From DASQBT01 sp963782495 (GTDB taxonomy: Bacteria; Pseudomonadota; Gammaproteobacteria; Burkholderiales; Thiobacillaceae): DNA of 64,000 nt. The stretch spans positions 1-64,000 of the forward strand of contig CAWAJU010000004.1 in the NCBI GenBank assembly GCA_963782495.1, in the 5' to 3' direction. The notes beneath the pieces are model-generated. The model had not been told where the DNA came from, made no database searches, and saw nothing but the letters and a program-made list of their open reading frames with translations. Below are positions 39,539 to 49,816 of this stretch, piece by piece. How positions within the stretch are numbered: position 1 is the first letter of the stretch; every line of letters begins with the position of its first letter. The position numbers and the translations under genes are program-made.

Positions 39539-42148
39539 TCAGTGTTGCAGGTAATGACGGATGCGGATGAACTCTGCTTCCAGGTCTTGCAGCAGAACTG
39601 GCGCGTTCTCCAAGTCGTTTAGGTTGAGCGCGTCTTCCAAGCGGCTCGCTTCCTGCATGAGGGGCATGGCAAGTACCGCCGCGGCGGAGCCCCGCAGACT
39701 GTGACACTTCCGCGCGGCAAGTGCGCAGTCTTTATTCTTCAATGCGCCATCCAGTTCCAGCAGCAGGCCTTCACCAGTTTCGAGAAAGATCTTTAACATC
39801 TCGTCCGGGATTGAGCTATTCGTGCCGTAGCGTGCCCGCAGTTGCGTCAGAGCGAGCGGCAGGTCTGTCAACTTCTCCATTTGACCGTCAGTCAGTGCTC
39901 CTGACTGGTCTGCTCCCGAGTCCTCTGCCAGTGATTCCACAGGTAACCAGCGGCTCAAAACCGAATTCAACGCATCTTCACTATAGGGTTTGGAAAGATA
40001 GTCATCCATGCCGGCCTTGATGCAGGCATCTCTAAAGCCCGGTGTGGCGTTGGCAGTAAGGATGACAATGGGAATCCGGCTGGCAGGAGGTGGCAAGGCA
40101 TGGATTGCCTGGGCGGCGGCAAATCCATCCATCTCGGGCATTTGCCAATCCATGAAGATCAGATCCCAGCGGGGATCCTGCTGCAGAATGCCGAGGGCGA
40201 CCGGAGCCGATTCAGCGACTGCCACTTCAAGGCCCAAAACACTCAGCTGGAAATGCACGACTTTCAAGTTGACCGGGTTGTCTTCAACCACCAGCACTCG
40301 GCCCTGAAAGCGGCTTGTCGCCGGATTCGGCCTGGGCAGCAGCTTGCCGGGCGCAGCAAGCAGCGGAACGACGACGGTGAAGCAGGTACCGCAGGTTTCG
40401 CCCGGCGGCGGACTTTGCACTTCGATCGTTCCGTCCATCAGCTCTACCAATTGACGGCTGATCGCCAACCCCAGCCCGGTGCCCCCAAAGCGGCGCGTGG
40501 TGGAGGTATCGGCCTGGGAGAACGCTTCGAACAGGTGAGGGATGTCTTCTGGTAGTATGCCGATGCCGCTGTCGGCAACCGCAATTCGAAAGCGGTTGTC
40601 GCCCAACGCGCCGACCGACACGCGAATGTCTCCTTGCGGGGTGAATTTGAACGCGTTGTCCACCAGGTTCAACAGCACCTGGCGAAGCCGATGCGGATCG
40701 CCGAGTACGCAGCAGCTCAAGCCATTCAGACCCGACAGTTCGAGGTTCAGCCCCTTTTCCAAAGCACGCGGGCGATACAGGTTGATGACTTCCTCCAGCA
40801 CAGTCCGCAGATCAAACGGAATCTGCTCAAGGCGAAGTTTGCCCGCCTCAATCTTGGAGAAATCCAATAAATCGTTGATAACCGTCAGCAGGCTGGAAGC
40901 GGAGTACTTGAGGCTGAGTGCGTATTCCCTTTGGTTGGCGGAAAGCAACGGCGTCTGCAGCAGCAAGTCGGTCATGCCTTGAATGCCGTGCAGCGGTGTG
41001 CGGATTTCATGGCTGACGTTGGCGACGAATTCGCTCTTGGTGCGGGCAGCGGAAAGGGCGGCGTCTCTGGCGCTAGCCATGGCTTGTTCGACTTGTTTGC
41101 GATCGGAAATATCACGCATGATCGCCTGGATGACAGGACGGCCTTTCAGTTCCATGGCATGCAAGGCGATTTCCGCCGGAAATACGGAACCATCCATACG
41201 CCGTCCCTGCCATTCCATAAAGGCATGGCCTTCGGTTCGCGCCAGACTCAACATGCGTTGGGCGTAATTGAATGCATCCTCCTGTGTCGGACCTTGATGC
41301 GTCGTACCCAAAGCAGGGATCGGGAGTGCCAGGAACTCGTTCGTCGAACTCACCCCGAACATGCGTAAGGTGGCGGGATTGCAGTCGATAAAACCCTTTT
41401 CGTCGAGTATCACGACGGCATCGGAATTGGACTCAAACAGCGTCTGGAACTTGAGCTTCTCTCCGTCAATCTGGCGCGTCTGTTCTGCTACCCGCCGACT
41501 GACCAGCCAGGCTATGCCTACCGCCAGCAGGGTAGCCAGGGTACCCAGGCCCAGCATCAGCGAACGGGTTCTCTGGTAAGCGGAGACCGTTTCCCGGACG
41601 GCCTTCTCGCTGGCTTCGCGCTGGAGCTGCGACATGCTGTCCAAAGCCTCGACCAGACGACCCTGCAGCGGTATTTCCTTTTGCTGCAGCAGGGTTAGTC
41701 CGCCATAATTGTTCTGTTCGCGCGCAGCTTCCACCACGTCGTACATGATAGGCTGATTGATGGCGGTGATCTCATCCAGCTTTGCAAGCAAGCGCTTCTC
41801 TTGCGGCGTTTCCAGCAGCTGTGCCAAATGGCTGCGGTCCTTCGCATATTGCTCGCCGTAGGCAAGGAACTTCTCGAACAGGTCTTCCTTTTCCCAGGTA
41901 TCGATTGACACCACCATGTCGTGCATGACGATCGCCCTGTCGCGCAGCGTGTCCCGCATGTGCGAAGCAAGCCGGGTCTTGACGTTGTTGACATCTACGA
42001 TGCGTTCAAGCCGTCCGTTGACGACTCTCATCTGGTGCACGCCGAGGCCGATGACCGCCAGAAGGAGGACCAGCGCCACGCCGAAACCCACGCCGAGGTT
42101 GAATGCCAGTTTGCGGACAGGGCTGAGAGCCCCGCGTATCAGACTCAT
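39539..42148 (-). CDS. Hybrid sensor histidine kinase (PAS, HisKA, HATPase, REC, Hpt)
   Basis: An 869-residue inner membrane kinase. TM1 lies at about 14-37 and TM2 at about 196-218, enclosing a helical periplasmic sensor of four-helix type. PAS covers about 235-360 (FQTLFESNSDAVVILDEKGF), HisKA about 378-445 with phospho-His in VSHEIRTPLHG, and HATPase about 490-605 (NLVDNAFKFTPQG; DSGIGI; GGTGLGLAI). The receiver at about 632-750 has phospho-Asp in FMDWQMPEMDG, and the Hpt domain at about 775-869 has phospho-His in CHSLRGSAA. It carries a complete phosphorelay to its Hpt; no separate response regulator is adjacent. Its ATG overlaps the NlpC/P60 gene's stop (ATGA), so the two are co-translated. 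Confidence 0.93.
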   Translation of the reverse strand: MSLIRGALSPVRKLAFNLGVGFGVALVLLLAVIGLGVHQMRVVNGRLERIVDVNNVKTRLASHMRDTLRDRAIVMHDMVVSIDTWEKEDLFEKFLAYGEQYAKDRSHLAQLLETPQEKRLLAKLDEITAINQPIMYDVVEAAREQNNYGGLTLLQQKEIPLQGRLVEALDSMSQLQREASEKAVRETVSAYQRTRSLMLGLGTLATLLAVGIAWLVSRRVAEQTRQIDGEKLKFQTLFESNSDAVVILDEKGFIDCNPATLRMFGVSSTNEFLALPIPALGTTHQGPTQEDAFNYAQRMLSLARTEGHAFMEWQGRRMDGSVFPAEIALHAMELKGRPVIQAIMRDISDRKQVEQAMASARDAALSAARTKSEFVANVSHEIRTPLHGIQGMTDLLLQTPLLSANQREYALSLKYSASSLLTVINDLLDFSKIEAGKLRLEQIPFDLRTVLEEVINLYRPRALEKGLNLELSGLNGLSCCVLGDPHRLRQVLLNLVDNAFKFTPQGDIRVSVGALGDNRFRIAVADSGIGILPEDIPHLFEAFSQADTSTTRRFGGTGLGLAISRQLVELMDGTIEVQSPPPGETCGTCFTVVVPLLAAPGKLLPRPNPATSRFQGRVLVVEDNPVNLKVVHFQLSVLGLEVAVAESAPVALGILQQDPRWDLIFMDWQMPEMDGFAAAQAIHALPPPASRIPIVILTANATPGFRDACIKAGMDDYLSKPYSEDALNSVLSRWLPVESLAEDSGADQSGALTDGQMEKLTDLPLALTQLRARYGTNSSIPDEMLKIFLETGEGLLLELDGALKNKDCALAARKCHSLRGSAAAVLAMPLMQEASRLEDALNLNDLENAPVLLQDLEAEFIRIRHYLQH

Positions 42149-42645
42149 GGGGATCCGGCGGACTGGGGCTGACTGATCGCGAACTGGGCTGAGGAAACGC
42201 GGCGGGCGCCGCCGAAGTGTTTGGACCAGTAAGGGTCCTGCAGGTTGGAAATCATGACCTCGCCGGTACTGCTGCTGGACGCATGAATAAAGCGGCCTTC
42301 GCCAAGGTAGATTCCGACGTGGGAAAAAGGCCGCTCGACATTAAAGAACACCAGGTCGGCGGAACGCAGGTCGGCAATCTCAACCGCCTCTCCTTGCTGG
42401 CTCATTTCCAGGGAGCTGTGGGGTAACTCGGTATGAAGGGCCTGCAAGAACACATGCCGGACAAAGCCGCTGCAGTCCAGACCGGTTGCTGGGCTTGCTC
42501 CGCCACTCTGATAACGGGTGCCGACCAGACTGGTGGCATACATGAACAGGTCATCCAGGCCTTCGGTGCTGTCGGCGGCCACCCACGCGGATGTGGTCAT
42601 CAGCATGAAAGAGAGGGTCGCCAGCAGTTTTTTTGGCACGGGCAT
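42145..42645 (-). CDS. NlpC/P60-family cell-wall peptidase
   Basis: A 166-residue exported peptidase. A signal peptide (residues 1-23, LATLSFMLMTTSAWVAA) precedes the NlpC/P60 domain: YQSGGASPATGLDCSGFV with the catalytic Cys, then SHVGIYLGEGRFIHASSSSTGEV with the catalytic His and the third polar residue region. Such enzymes cut the peptide stems of peptidoglycan. The stop overlaps the downstream hybrid kinase start, so wall hydrolysis and signalling are expressed together. Confidence 0.9.
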   Translation of the reverse strand: MPVPKKLLATLSFMLMTTSAWVAADSTEGLDDLFMYATSLVGTRYQSGGASPATGLDCSGFVRHVFLQALHTELPHSSLEMSQQGEAVEIADLRSADLVFFNVERPFSHVGIYLGEGRFIHASSSSTGEVMISNLQDPYWSKHFGGARRVSSAQFAISQPQSAGSP

Positions 42646-42765
42646 ACTTGAAATTTTCGTGTCCGGCAGGATGGTCGCCTATATTGGCTATATTGGTAAA
42701 GAAGGGAATTCAATCCCAGCGGGTGAGTTGAACGGAATCTTAAAGCGTTACTTAAGGAGTGGGCA

Positions 42766-43431
42766 ATGGAAACTGAAGATTTGAAACAGACGGTGGCTGA
42801 TGCGATGGCAGAAGATGCTTCAGAGGCGGCGCCCAGTTTGCACGAACGTGTCAAGGTTGCGACGGTTGCTGCGTTGCGCGACGGGAAGCTGTCTGTGGAT
42901 GAACTGCGTGACATCGGGCGCTCTTTGACGGAAGGAATATCCTTGGGCTTGAGTCAGCGCGGAGGAGGCGTGAAGGAAGGGCTGAGTCAGGCGATATCGG
43001 GGATGGGCCAGGCCTATGGTGAAGTCAGTGAGCGCATCAGCCTGACCTTCAAGGAAACGCTGGAGCGCGGCCGAAGCTTCAAGGACGAAGACCTGAAAGA
43101 GCCCATAGAGCGGCTCAAATCCCTGGAAGGCGAATTTCGCGCCATTCTCAAGGATCTGACGGACAAATCCGGACAGCATCTGAAGGGGGAATGGAGTGAG
43201 GTCGCGGAGCATATCGGCAAAGTGGGATCGGATATAGGCGGCCGGATGCGTGATAGTGTGGAAAGCCTTTACAATCGCCTGCATGGAGAGACCCGTGAGG
43301 CCAGACAGGCAGTCAAGGGCGCGCTCGGCGAGGGTGGCAGTCGGATTTCCGATGCGGCCAGCGGCCTGATGGCCGGGGTTTCCGAAGTACTGAAGAAGAC
43401 CGACAAGGATACGCCGCCGCCAACGGCGTGA
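42766..43431 (+). CDS. Helical protein of unknown function (DUF6781-like)
   Basis: A 221-residue soluble, highly charged and helical protein with no signal or membrane segments (LHERVKVATVAALRDGKLSV; GRSLTEGISLGLSQRGGG; LKSLEGEFRAILKDL). The repeated Gly-Ser-Ile pattern (ISGMGQAYGEV) and amphipathic helices recall apolipoprotein- or phasin-like proteins. It resembles DUF6781 as I recall it; function unknown. TAAGGAG stands before the ATG. It is followed by a strong hairpin and then ubiB. Confidence 0.6.
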   Translation: METEDLKQTVADAMAEDASEAAPSLHERVKVATVAALRDGKLSVDELRDIGRSLTEGISLGLSQRGGGVKEGLSQAISGMGQAYGEVSERISLTFKETLERGRSFKDEDLKEPIERLKSLEGEFRAILKDLTDKSGQHLKGEWSEVAEHIGKVGSDIGGRMRDSVESLYNRLHGETREARQAVKGALGEGGSRISDAASGLMAGVSEVLKKTDKDTPPPTA

Positions 43432-43440
43432 AACCAAGAG

Positions 43441-43464
43441 ATGGGGGCCGCGGCCCCCATTTTC
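43441..43464 (+). terminator. Hairpin terminator between the helical gene and ubiB
   Basis: A perfect 20-base palindrome (ATGGGGGCCG and its complement) followed by TTTT. It lies between the stop at 43431 and the ubiB ATG at 43484. It may end the upstream transcript or act as an attenuator. Confidence 0.7.
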
Positions 43465-43483
43465 GGGAAGAACAACAACAATC

Positions 43484-45163
43484 ATGTTCTGGGAAACCAT
43501 TTCCGTCGTTCGCGATCTGCACCGGCTGCACGAAATTGCCAGCGTTCTGATTCGTTATGGTTGGGGCGACTTGGTTCGCCTGCTCGGCATAGCCAATATT
43601 CTTGAACGGGCCGGACGCCTGCTGCACTGGAAAAGCAGCAACGAAATCACTCAGCTGCCGGCCCCGGTTCGCGTGCGCCGCGCGCTGGAGGAATTGGGTC
43701 CCACCTTCATCAAGTTTGGCCAGTTGCTGGCCACCCGGGTGGACATGTTTCCGCCTTCCTGGATAGAGGAGTTTGAAAAGCTCCACAGCAAGGTGCCGGC
43801 CGTCGCATATGAGGACGTGCGGCCTGCTCTGGTGGCAGCCCTGAAAGGCGAGCCGGAGGAGGTGTTCGCTGAATTTGATCCCGTTCCCGTTGCCGCAGCC
43901 TCCATTGCCCAGGTTTACCGTGCGGTGCACAAAGACGGCACCCCGATTGTGGTCAAGATACGGCGCCCCGGCATCGAAGGCAAGATTGAGGCGGATTTGC
44001 GCATTGTGGAGCACTTCTCCCATTTGCTGGAAAGCGAAGTGCCCGACATGCGGCGCTACCAACCGGTCCTGATTGCTGCCCAGTTTCGCCGTTCCCTGCG
44101 TCGTGAACTCGATCTGATCAAGGAAGCCAGGAACATTGACCTATTTGCGCGCCATTTTGCCGAGGATCCCAACGTCCACATTCCCAAGGTGTATTGGGAC
44201 TACTGCACCGAGCGCGTCAACGTGCAGGAGGAAATCCGCGGGGTGTCGGGCGTTGATGGCGCGACGCTTCGCGCCAACGACCTAGATCCGCCGACACTCG
44301 CGGCCCGAGGCGCCGATGCGGTGCTGAAAATGGTCATGATCCACGGTTTCTTTCATGCGGATCCCCACCCCGGCAATGTCATCTTCCTGCCCGGCAACCG
44401 CATCGGATTGATTGATTTTGGCATGGTGGGACGGCTCACCGAGCCGCGCCGCAATCAGATTGTGAACCTCCTGCATGCCCTCACACTCAAGGATGAGGAA
44501 GGAATGCTGGAAGTGCTGCTGGACTGGGCCGGCGATTCCGAAACCGACGAAAGTCGGCTCGCTTCCGACATCTCGGAATTGGTATACAGCTACGATGACC
44601 TGCGGCTGAAAGACGTGAAGCTGGGGAATCTGCTCATGGATATCTCCAGCCTGCTGCGGGAGAATCGGTTAATGCTTCCGGCTGACCTGACCCTGTTGTT
44701 CAAGACCCTGATCACGCTCGAAGGCCTGGGCCAGCAGTTGAATCCGATGTTCCATATGCTGGACCATGTCACGCCCTTCGTGGAGAAGGTTTTTCTCGAT
44801 CGCTATCTGCCGGCCACCCTCGTCAGGCGCGGGCGCAAGAGCCTGCGTGAGTTGGGGGAAGTGCTGGTCGGGTTGCCACGCGATTTTGCCCGGCTGATAC
44901 GCGAGGCGCGTCGCGGCCGCATACGGATCGATCTGGATCTTAAGCGGCTGGACCATTTCGGCCAGCAACTTGACCGCTCCAGCAATCGCCTGACCATGGG
45001 CATACTCACCGCCTCGCTGGTGGTCGGTTCCTCCATTATTCTTACCGTGAAAGGCGGCCCCGAGCTTTTTGGCCTGCCCTTGTTTGGTCTGCTGGGTTTT
45101 ATCATTGCCTTCGTCAACAGCTTGTGGATCCTGTTCTCCATCTGGCGCTCGGGCAAGCATTGA
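43484..45163 (+). CDS. ubiB: UbiB/ABC1-family atypical kinase
   Basis: A 559-residue protein of the AarF/ABC1/UbiB family, required for ubiquinone synthesis in relatives. Landmarks: GPTFIKFGQLLATR (the KxGQ motif), AASIAQVYRAV (the Ala-rich nucleotide loop), VVKIRRPG (ATP-binding Lys), HADPHPGNVIF (catalytic loop) and LIDFGMVGRL (metal-binding DFG). Two membrane helices lie near the C-terminus (about 500-550, ILTASLVVGSSIILTV and LFGLLGFIIAFVNSLWILF). No other ubi gene is visible, so it could be a UbiB paralogue. Confidence 0.88.
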   Translation: MFWETISVVRDLHRLHEIASVLIRYGWGDLVRLLGIANILERAGRLLHWKSSNEITQLPAPVRVRRALEELGPTFIKFGQLLATRVDMFPPSWIEEFEKLHSKVPAVAYEDVRPALVAALKGEPEEVFAEFDPVPVAAASIAQVYRAVHKDGTPIVVKIRRPGIEGKIEADLRIVEHFSHLLESEVPDMRRYQPVLIAAQFRRSLRRELDLIKEARNIDLFARHFAEDPNVHIPKVYWDYCTERVNVQEEIRGVSGVDGATLRANDLDPPTLAARGADAVLKMVMIHGFFHADPHPGNVIFLPGNRIGLIDFGMVGRLTEPRRNQIVNLLHALTLKDEEGMLEVLLDWAGDSETDESRLASDISELVYSYDDLRLKDVKLGNLLMDISSLLRENRLMLPADLTLLFKTLITLEGLGQQLNPMFHMLDHVTPFVEKVFLDRYLPATLVRRGRKSLRELGEVLVGLPRDFARLIREARRGRIRIDLDLKRLDHFGQQLDRSSNRLTMGILTASLVVGSSIILTVKGGPELFGLPLFGLLGFIIAFVNSLWILFSIWRSGKH

Positions 45164-45202
45164 ACGCGGCCTGATATTAATCCATCGTCTGACGCGGTGA
45201 AC

Positions 45203-47592
45203 TCAGCCCAGGCGGGCCAAACGTGGTGGTTGATGGCGCGCTTGCAGTAACGGCGCCATGGCCGCTGCGGGTATCGCGGTCGCTAGCAGAATTCCCTGAA
45301 TCTCGTCGCAACCCACGGCGCGCAGGAAAGCCAGCAGCCCGTCAGTTTCCACGCCTTCGGCAATGACCTGGAGTTCGAGCGCGTGCGCCATGGTGATCAC
45401 TGCCCGGGTGATAGCTGCGCCATCGGTATCGCCAGGAATGTTCTGCACGAACAGCTGCTCGACCTTGACTGTGTCGATCGGGAGGTGTTTGAGCAGACTG
45501 AGGGAGGAATAGCCAGTGCCGAAGTCGTCGACCGCGATCTGCACTCCCATGGCCCGCAATCGATGCAGCACTGCGGCGCTACGCTCCATGGATTGCAACA
45601 CAGTCACGGTGACTTCCAACTCAAGCCGCATTTCCTCGCCCAGTCGCAGCCCGTTTTCGTGAAGCGCGGCTTGCAGCGTCTGCTCCAGATGACTGTCAAG
45701 CAGCTGCCAACGGGACACGTTGATCGCGATGCGCAGCGGCTCAAGGCCCTGACCGCGCCAGCCTTTTGCCTGTGCGCACACCTGCCGGACGACCCAGTTG
45801 CCAATGGTACGATCAGCCCGCTTTCCTTCGCGACCGGAATGAAGCGTGCCGGCATGATCAGGCCCCGCTCGGGATGATTCCGGCGCAACAGGGCTTCCAT
45901 CCCTACGATGCGCCTGCTGCCCAGGTCGGCCTGGGGCTGATAGTACAACTCCAACCCTCCGTGGGCGAGCGCACGGCGCAGACCGTTTTCCAACGACACA
46001 TATTCCAGGGTGAGCGCAGTAATGTCGGGGGTGTAGAACTCATAGTTATGCCGGCCGCGATCCTTGGCGCGATACATTGCTTCGTCGGCGGCCTTGGTCA
46101 GGTTTTCCGCGGTATCGGCGTCCTCCGGAAATATTGCACTTCCAATGTTTGTAGAGGTCACTACGTCCTTGCCATCGATAAAGACAGGCCGTTATCGCGT
46201 TGATGACATTCTCGGCCAGGTGGGCCGCATCCTCGGTCTGCGCGATCTCCTCGATCACCACGGAGAATTCATCGCCGCCGATTCGGGTAACGATATCCTG
46301 ACCCGGAACAGACTGCTTCAAGCGGCTGCCGACTTCCTGCAACAACTGATCACCGGCGGCGTGGCCCATGGTGTAGTTGATCAGTTTGAAGCGGTCAAGA
46401 TCAAGGAATAGAACGGCAAACTTTTGTTTGTGGCGTCTGGCACGCACCAGCGTATTTTCCAGGTTGGCCAGGAAAAGCAGGCGATTGGGCAGGCCGGTCA
46501 AGGCGTCGTGATGCGCGAGGAATTTGAGGCGTTCCTTGGTTCCCTTGATGGTACTGATATCCGACAGCAACGAAACGTAGTGGGCAACTTGCCCGCTGGA
46601 ATCCTTGACTACGCTGATATTCTCCTGAGCGGGTAAAGTTCGCCATCCTTGCGCCGGCTCCAGATCTCGCCCTGCCATTGGCCCTCGTCTTCCAGAGTCT
46701 TCCACATGCCCTGATAGAAAGCGGCGTCCTGCCGACCGGAGCGCTGGAAACTGGGATTCTTGACCAGCACCTCATCGGCCTGAAAGCCGCTGATCGTGGT
46801 AAAGGAATGGTTGACTGGCACGATCCTTTCCTCGGCATCGGTGACCAACGCCATCCATGGTATTTTCGAAAACAATGGCAGTCTGACGCAGCTTTGTCTC
46901 CACCTGTCTGCGTTCCCTGATATCGCGCGCAAAGCCCTGCCATCTCCCATCCGGTAATATCCTGGCACTCTTTTCGACGGGCAGATACGAACCGTCCTTG
47001 CACTGCAGGCTCCATTCCGACTCCAGGGTTTCACTGTTGAGAAGCCTCCGCTTCGTCTGCTTCAACCGCTCCACGTCCGTTGCTGGAACCAGGTCGACAA
47101 AAGTTTTATCGACGATCTCCTCGCGTGTCCAGCCAAGCATGCGGCAGGCTGCGTCGTTTGCATCAATGCAACGTCCATCCATTTCCGCGATAAACAGGCC
47201 GTCCGAGGCCTGATCGAACAGTTCATGGTAGCGTTGCGCCGCAGACGCTCATGGGAAAGGCTGATAACGATGCCCATTGCCGTGAACAACACAAGCGGGA
47301 GGATATATTGGGAGTTGTACTTGAGCAGAGAGTGTTCGTGCGGCAGAAAAGACCACCATACGAGCGCCACGGAAATGCCGGTTGCCCTGATTCCTGCGGC
47401 CCGCCCGCCGATCCATGAACTGGCAAATACGGCAGGAAAAAATTGAAACCAGCCATGCGGCGCAATCAATGGCCATAACGACCACTGTATTAGAAGCGCC
47501 CCGGGCGGCAGCACCAGCGATAGTATCGGAGACAAGTACGCCTTGATCAGGCTGATCGCGTGCTGCTGACTTGGACTAGGTTGCTTGTTCAT
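45203..47592 (-). pseudogene. Broken membrane PAS-PAS-GGDEF-EAL protein
   Basis: Five frame changes split one large gene. In order on the minus strand: a membrane domain (47592 to about 47220, LSPILSLVLPPGALLIQW and more helices), PAS 1 (about 47220-46850, MDGRCIDANDAACRMLGW), PAS 2 (about 46860-46620, NHSFTTISGFQADEV), GGDEF (about 46640-46160, HHDALTGLPNR and GGDEFSVV) and EAL (about 46160-45830 YYQPQADL and MEALLR, then about 45785-45203 AVDDFGTGYSSLSLLK and IAEGVET). All motifs survive, so decay is recent or the frame changes are sequence errors. The inhibitory RxxD before GGDEF is not kept (PGQD). Confidence 0.85.
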
Positions 47593-47953
47593 GGCTTTGC
47601 CAAGGCCAACCCAAGTCCGCGACTGACAAGCGCCAGCTTAAGCAGGACTTAAAAAATCGTGATTTCACTGTATAGGCCTGTGTGATCTCCAATATTCAAT
47701 ACGCATCCTTTTGCGCAGGCGACCTCAGACCAGCCGCCTGGCTGCGCCATGAGCCGCGAAGTTTGGGCTCGGGACAGCGAAAGACTCGCTTCACCAGCAC
47801 AGGTCCCGGCCTCTCGCTTACCGGTGGAGCGGGTTTGCCGCATCTGGCTTGCGCAACAGGCGGGTAATCAAGCAGCGTGGCCATAGCCGTGTGCATTCGG
47901 CCGATCGCGCCGGACACGGGAACAGGTCCGGACCATTCTGGTTCAGCTTCGTC
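47593..47953. other. Intergenic region
   Basis: About 360 bases between two minus-strand genes. No protein-like frame or RNA is recognised. Confidence 0.4.
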
Positions 47954-48217
47954 CTACTTTAGGCACTGGAGTGCGCCCGAAGTTACGACGCAGCTCATGG
48001 CGCCGCACTGGCACTGACCGACATAGAATCGGGCCAAGGGTTCGGTCGGCGAAGCGGGGGTGTATTCGAGCTTCGACAGCGCCGAACATACGCAGGGGGT
48101 TGGGGGAACCTGGGCAAACGCGGTTTTCGCCATAGTGGAATTCAGCGCGAAAAAACTGGCGACCAGGCAAACGGCCAGGAAACCGACCAGCATCACCAAG
48201 CGGGTGAATCGAGTCAT
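47954..48217 (-). CDS. Small Cys-rich exported protein
   Basis: An 87-residue protein. The ATG at 48217 has AAGGAGA upstream, so the earlier in-frame codon is not needed. A signal peptide covers about residues 1-30 (LVMLVGFLAVCLVASFFAL). The mature part is small, with six Cys (CVCS, CQCGAMSC, and one near the end), suggesting disulfides or metal binding. The family is not recognised. It is a single gene. Confidence 0.55.
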   Translation of the reverse strand: MTRFTRLVMLVGFLAVCLVASFFALNSTMAKTAFAQVPPTPCVCSALSKLEYTPASPTEPLARFYVGQCQCGAMSCVVTSGALQCLK

Positions 48218-48545
48218 CTGCGTTCTCCTTTGCAATCAAGTGGCCTATTCAGGATAGGCACAATCCGGTGACTGGAGTAGGAAGATTTCAACCGCCAAGG
48301 CCGTGGCGGTGACGCATGTGCGGAGACGCGGCCGGGCTTCAGGCCCCAATCTTTTTACCCCAGCCTGGGCAACCTCGCGAGCGCTATCTGACTGAGCCTG
48401 GGCTGCGGCCCTACAACGATTCGCGCACTGACCGGGTCAGGTTTGGTGGGCGCAAGAAGAGTGAAAAAGCCAATAAATCGGCTATAACCTAACAAGTGCC
48501 CTGACTACGCTTGTCTGGGCATTCGATAACTTCCAGAGGAGTGCC

Positions 48546-49328
48546 ATGATGGCCAGCAAGAAAGCAGACCCCGGGGCTGTACACCTGTGCTTTGATCGCA
48601 TCCTCACAGGCGATCAAAAAATTCGCGCCATGCAGCTCTCCATCGCCGAGAACAAGAAGAACCAACCCAAGGTAAAGCAACTGCCTGGAGTATCGGCGCA
48701 CCCGATGAAGATGGCGTTGCAGGCCGGAAAGATGTGGAAAGACGGCCGCTTGCTGAAGATCTATTTCCTCGATGGGTCAAAAACCCAAAAGCAGCGCGTA
48801 ATTGAGCATGCTTCAAGATGGCTGAAATATGCGAACGTCAAGTTCGACTTCTCTGCCACGCGCGCCACGTCCGATGTTCGCATCTCTTTTCAGGCAGACC
48901 CAGGCTCATGGTCATACATAGGCACGGACAACCTTGGTATCCCCAAAAACGAGCCAACCATGAACTTCGGCTGGCTCACGGATGACACCGATGACACGGA
49001 ATACAATCGTGTGGTCGTGCATGAATTCGGCCACGCGCTTGGTTGCATACATGAACACCAGAATCCCAAGGGCGGCATCAAATGGAATGAGACTGCGGTA
49101 TACCAGTATTTTGCCGGCCCCCCCAACAATTGGTCGAAAGAGGAGACCTACTCCAACGTGATACAAAAATATTCCGTCGATCAGTTGAATGCTTCAAAGT
49201 TTGATGGCAAGTCCATCATGCTTTATTCCTTTCCAGGTGTGCTGATTGTGGGCGGGAAAGGCACACCATCAAACACCCAGTTGTCACGAGGAGACAAGAT
49301 TTTCATCAAGAAGATGTATCCCAAGTAG
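48546..49328 (+). CDS. Astacin/matrixin-like zinc metallopeptidase (metzincin)
   Basis: A 260-residue protein with GAGGAG before the ATG. The zinc site is HEFGHALGCIHEH at about residue 160 (HExxHxxGxxH, a metzincin). The Met-turn is probably SIMLYSFPG about 65 residues later. Upstream, LKIYFLDGSKTQKQRVIEHASRWLKYANVKF resembles the N-terminal half of astacin-like peptidases. No signal peptide is seen (MMASKKADPGAVHL), so either it stays in the cytoplasm or it leaves by a non-Sec route. Substrate unknown. It is a single gene. Confidence 0.82.
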   Translation: MMASKKADPGAVHLCFDRILTGDQKIRAMQLSIAENKKNQPKVKQLPGVSAHPMKMALQAGKMWKDGRLLKIYFLDGSKTQKQRVIEHASRWLKYANVKFDFSATRATSDVRISFQADPGSWSYIGTDNLGIPKNEPTMNFGWLTDDTDDTEYNRVVVHEFGHALGCIHEHQNPKGGIKWNETAVYQYFAGPPNNWSKEETYSNVIQKYSVDQLNASKFDGKSIMLYSFPGVLIVGGKGTPSNTQLSRGDKIFIKKMYPK

Positions 49329-49555
49329 CATCCTGGATCGACTGAGCTATTGGCTCTGGCGTTTCCGCAAGGAATATGAAGCGCGGGCGTCAATGCCCGT
49401 GCGAACCTTGCGTCTGGCCTCAGACCGGAGGCGAGACCAGCCTTCCGCATGCGGCAAAGCGTTCTTTCCCTCGGCAGGTCTCGCGGTGCGCCGGCCCCCG
49501 CACAAGCAAGCTCTTGAGGAATCGCCCCAAAATGGGGGCGACCAGTCGGATAATG

Positions 49556-49816
49556 TCATGCCGCGTGACTTGGCTCGTTCCTGCATTTGTTTGCGATGTT
49601 TACGGCGGATCTGTTCCTGTTCCCTTGATGACTTTGCGACCAGCGACCTGGAGCGATGACAGCCTTTTCGTATTGAGTCATGAGCGGGCTACCGTAGATC
49701 GACTCTATTGCGATCGCTTTTGCATTGGGGGAGCTCGGTTCGGCTGCAAACGCCAAGCCAAGCGACGAGGACAGGATACCGATCAGCGCATATAACATCG
49801 ATAGCGGTTTCTTCAT
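49556..49816 (-). CDS. Small exported hypothetical protein
   Basis: An 86-residue frame with AAGGAA before the ATG. The signal peptide is clear (residues 1-25, LYALIGILSSSLGLAFAAE), followed by a short polar region rich in Ser and Asn. No family is recognised. It lies between the metzincin and the helicase, in a stretch otherwise without genes. Confidence 0.5.
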   Translation of the reverse strand: MKKPLSMLYALIGILSSSLGLAFAAEPSSPNAKAIAIESIYGSPLMTQYEKAVIAPGRWSQSHQGNRNRSAVNIANKCRNEPSHAA

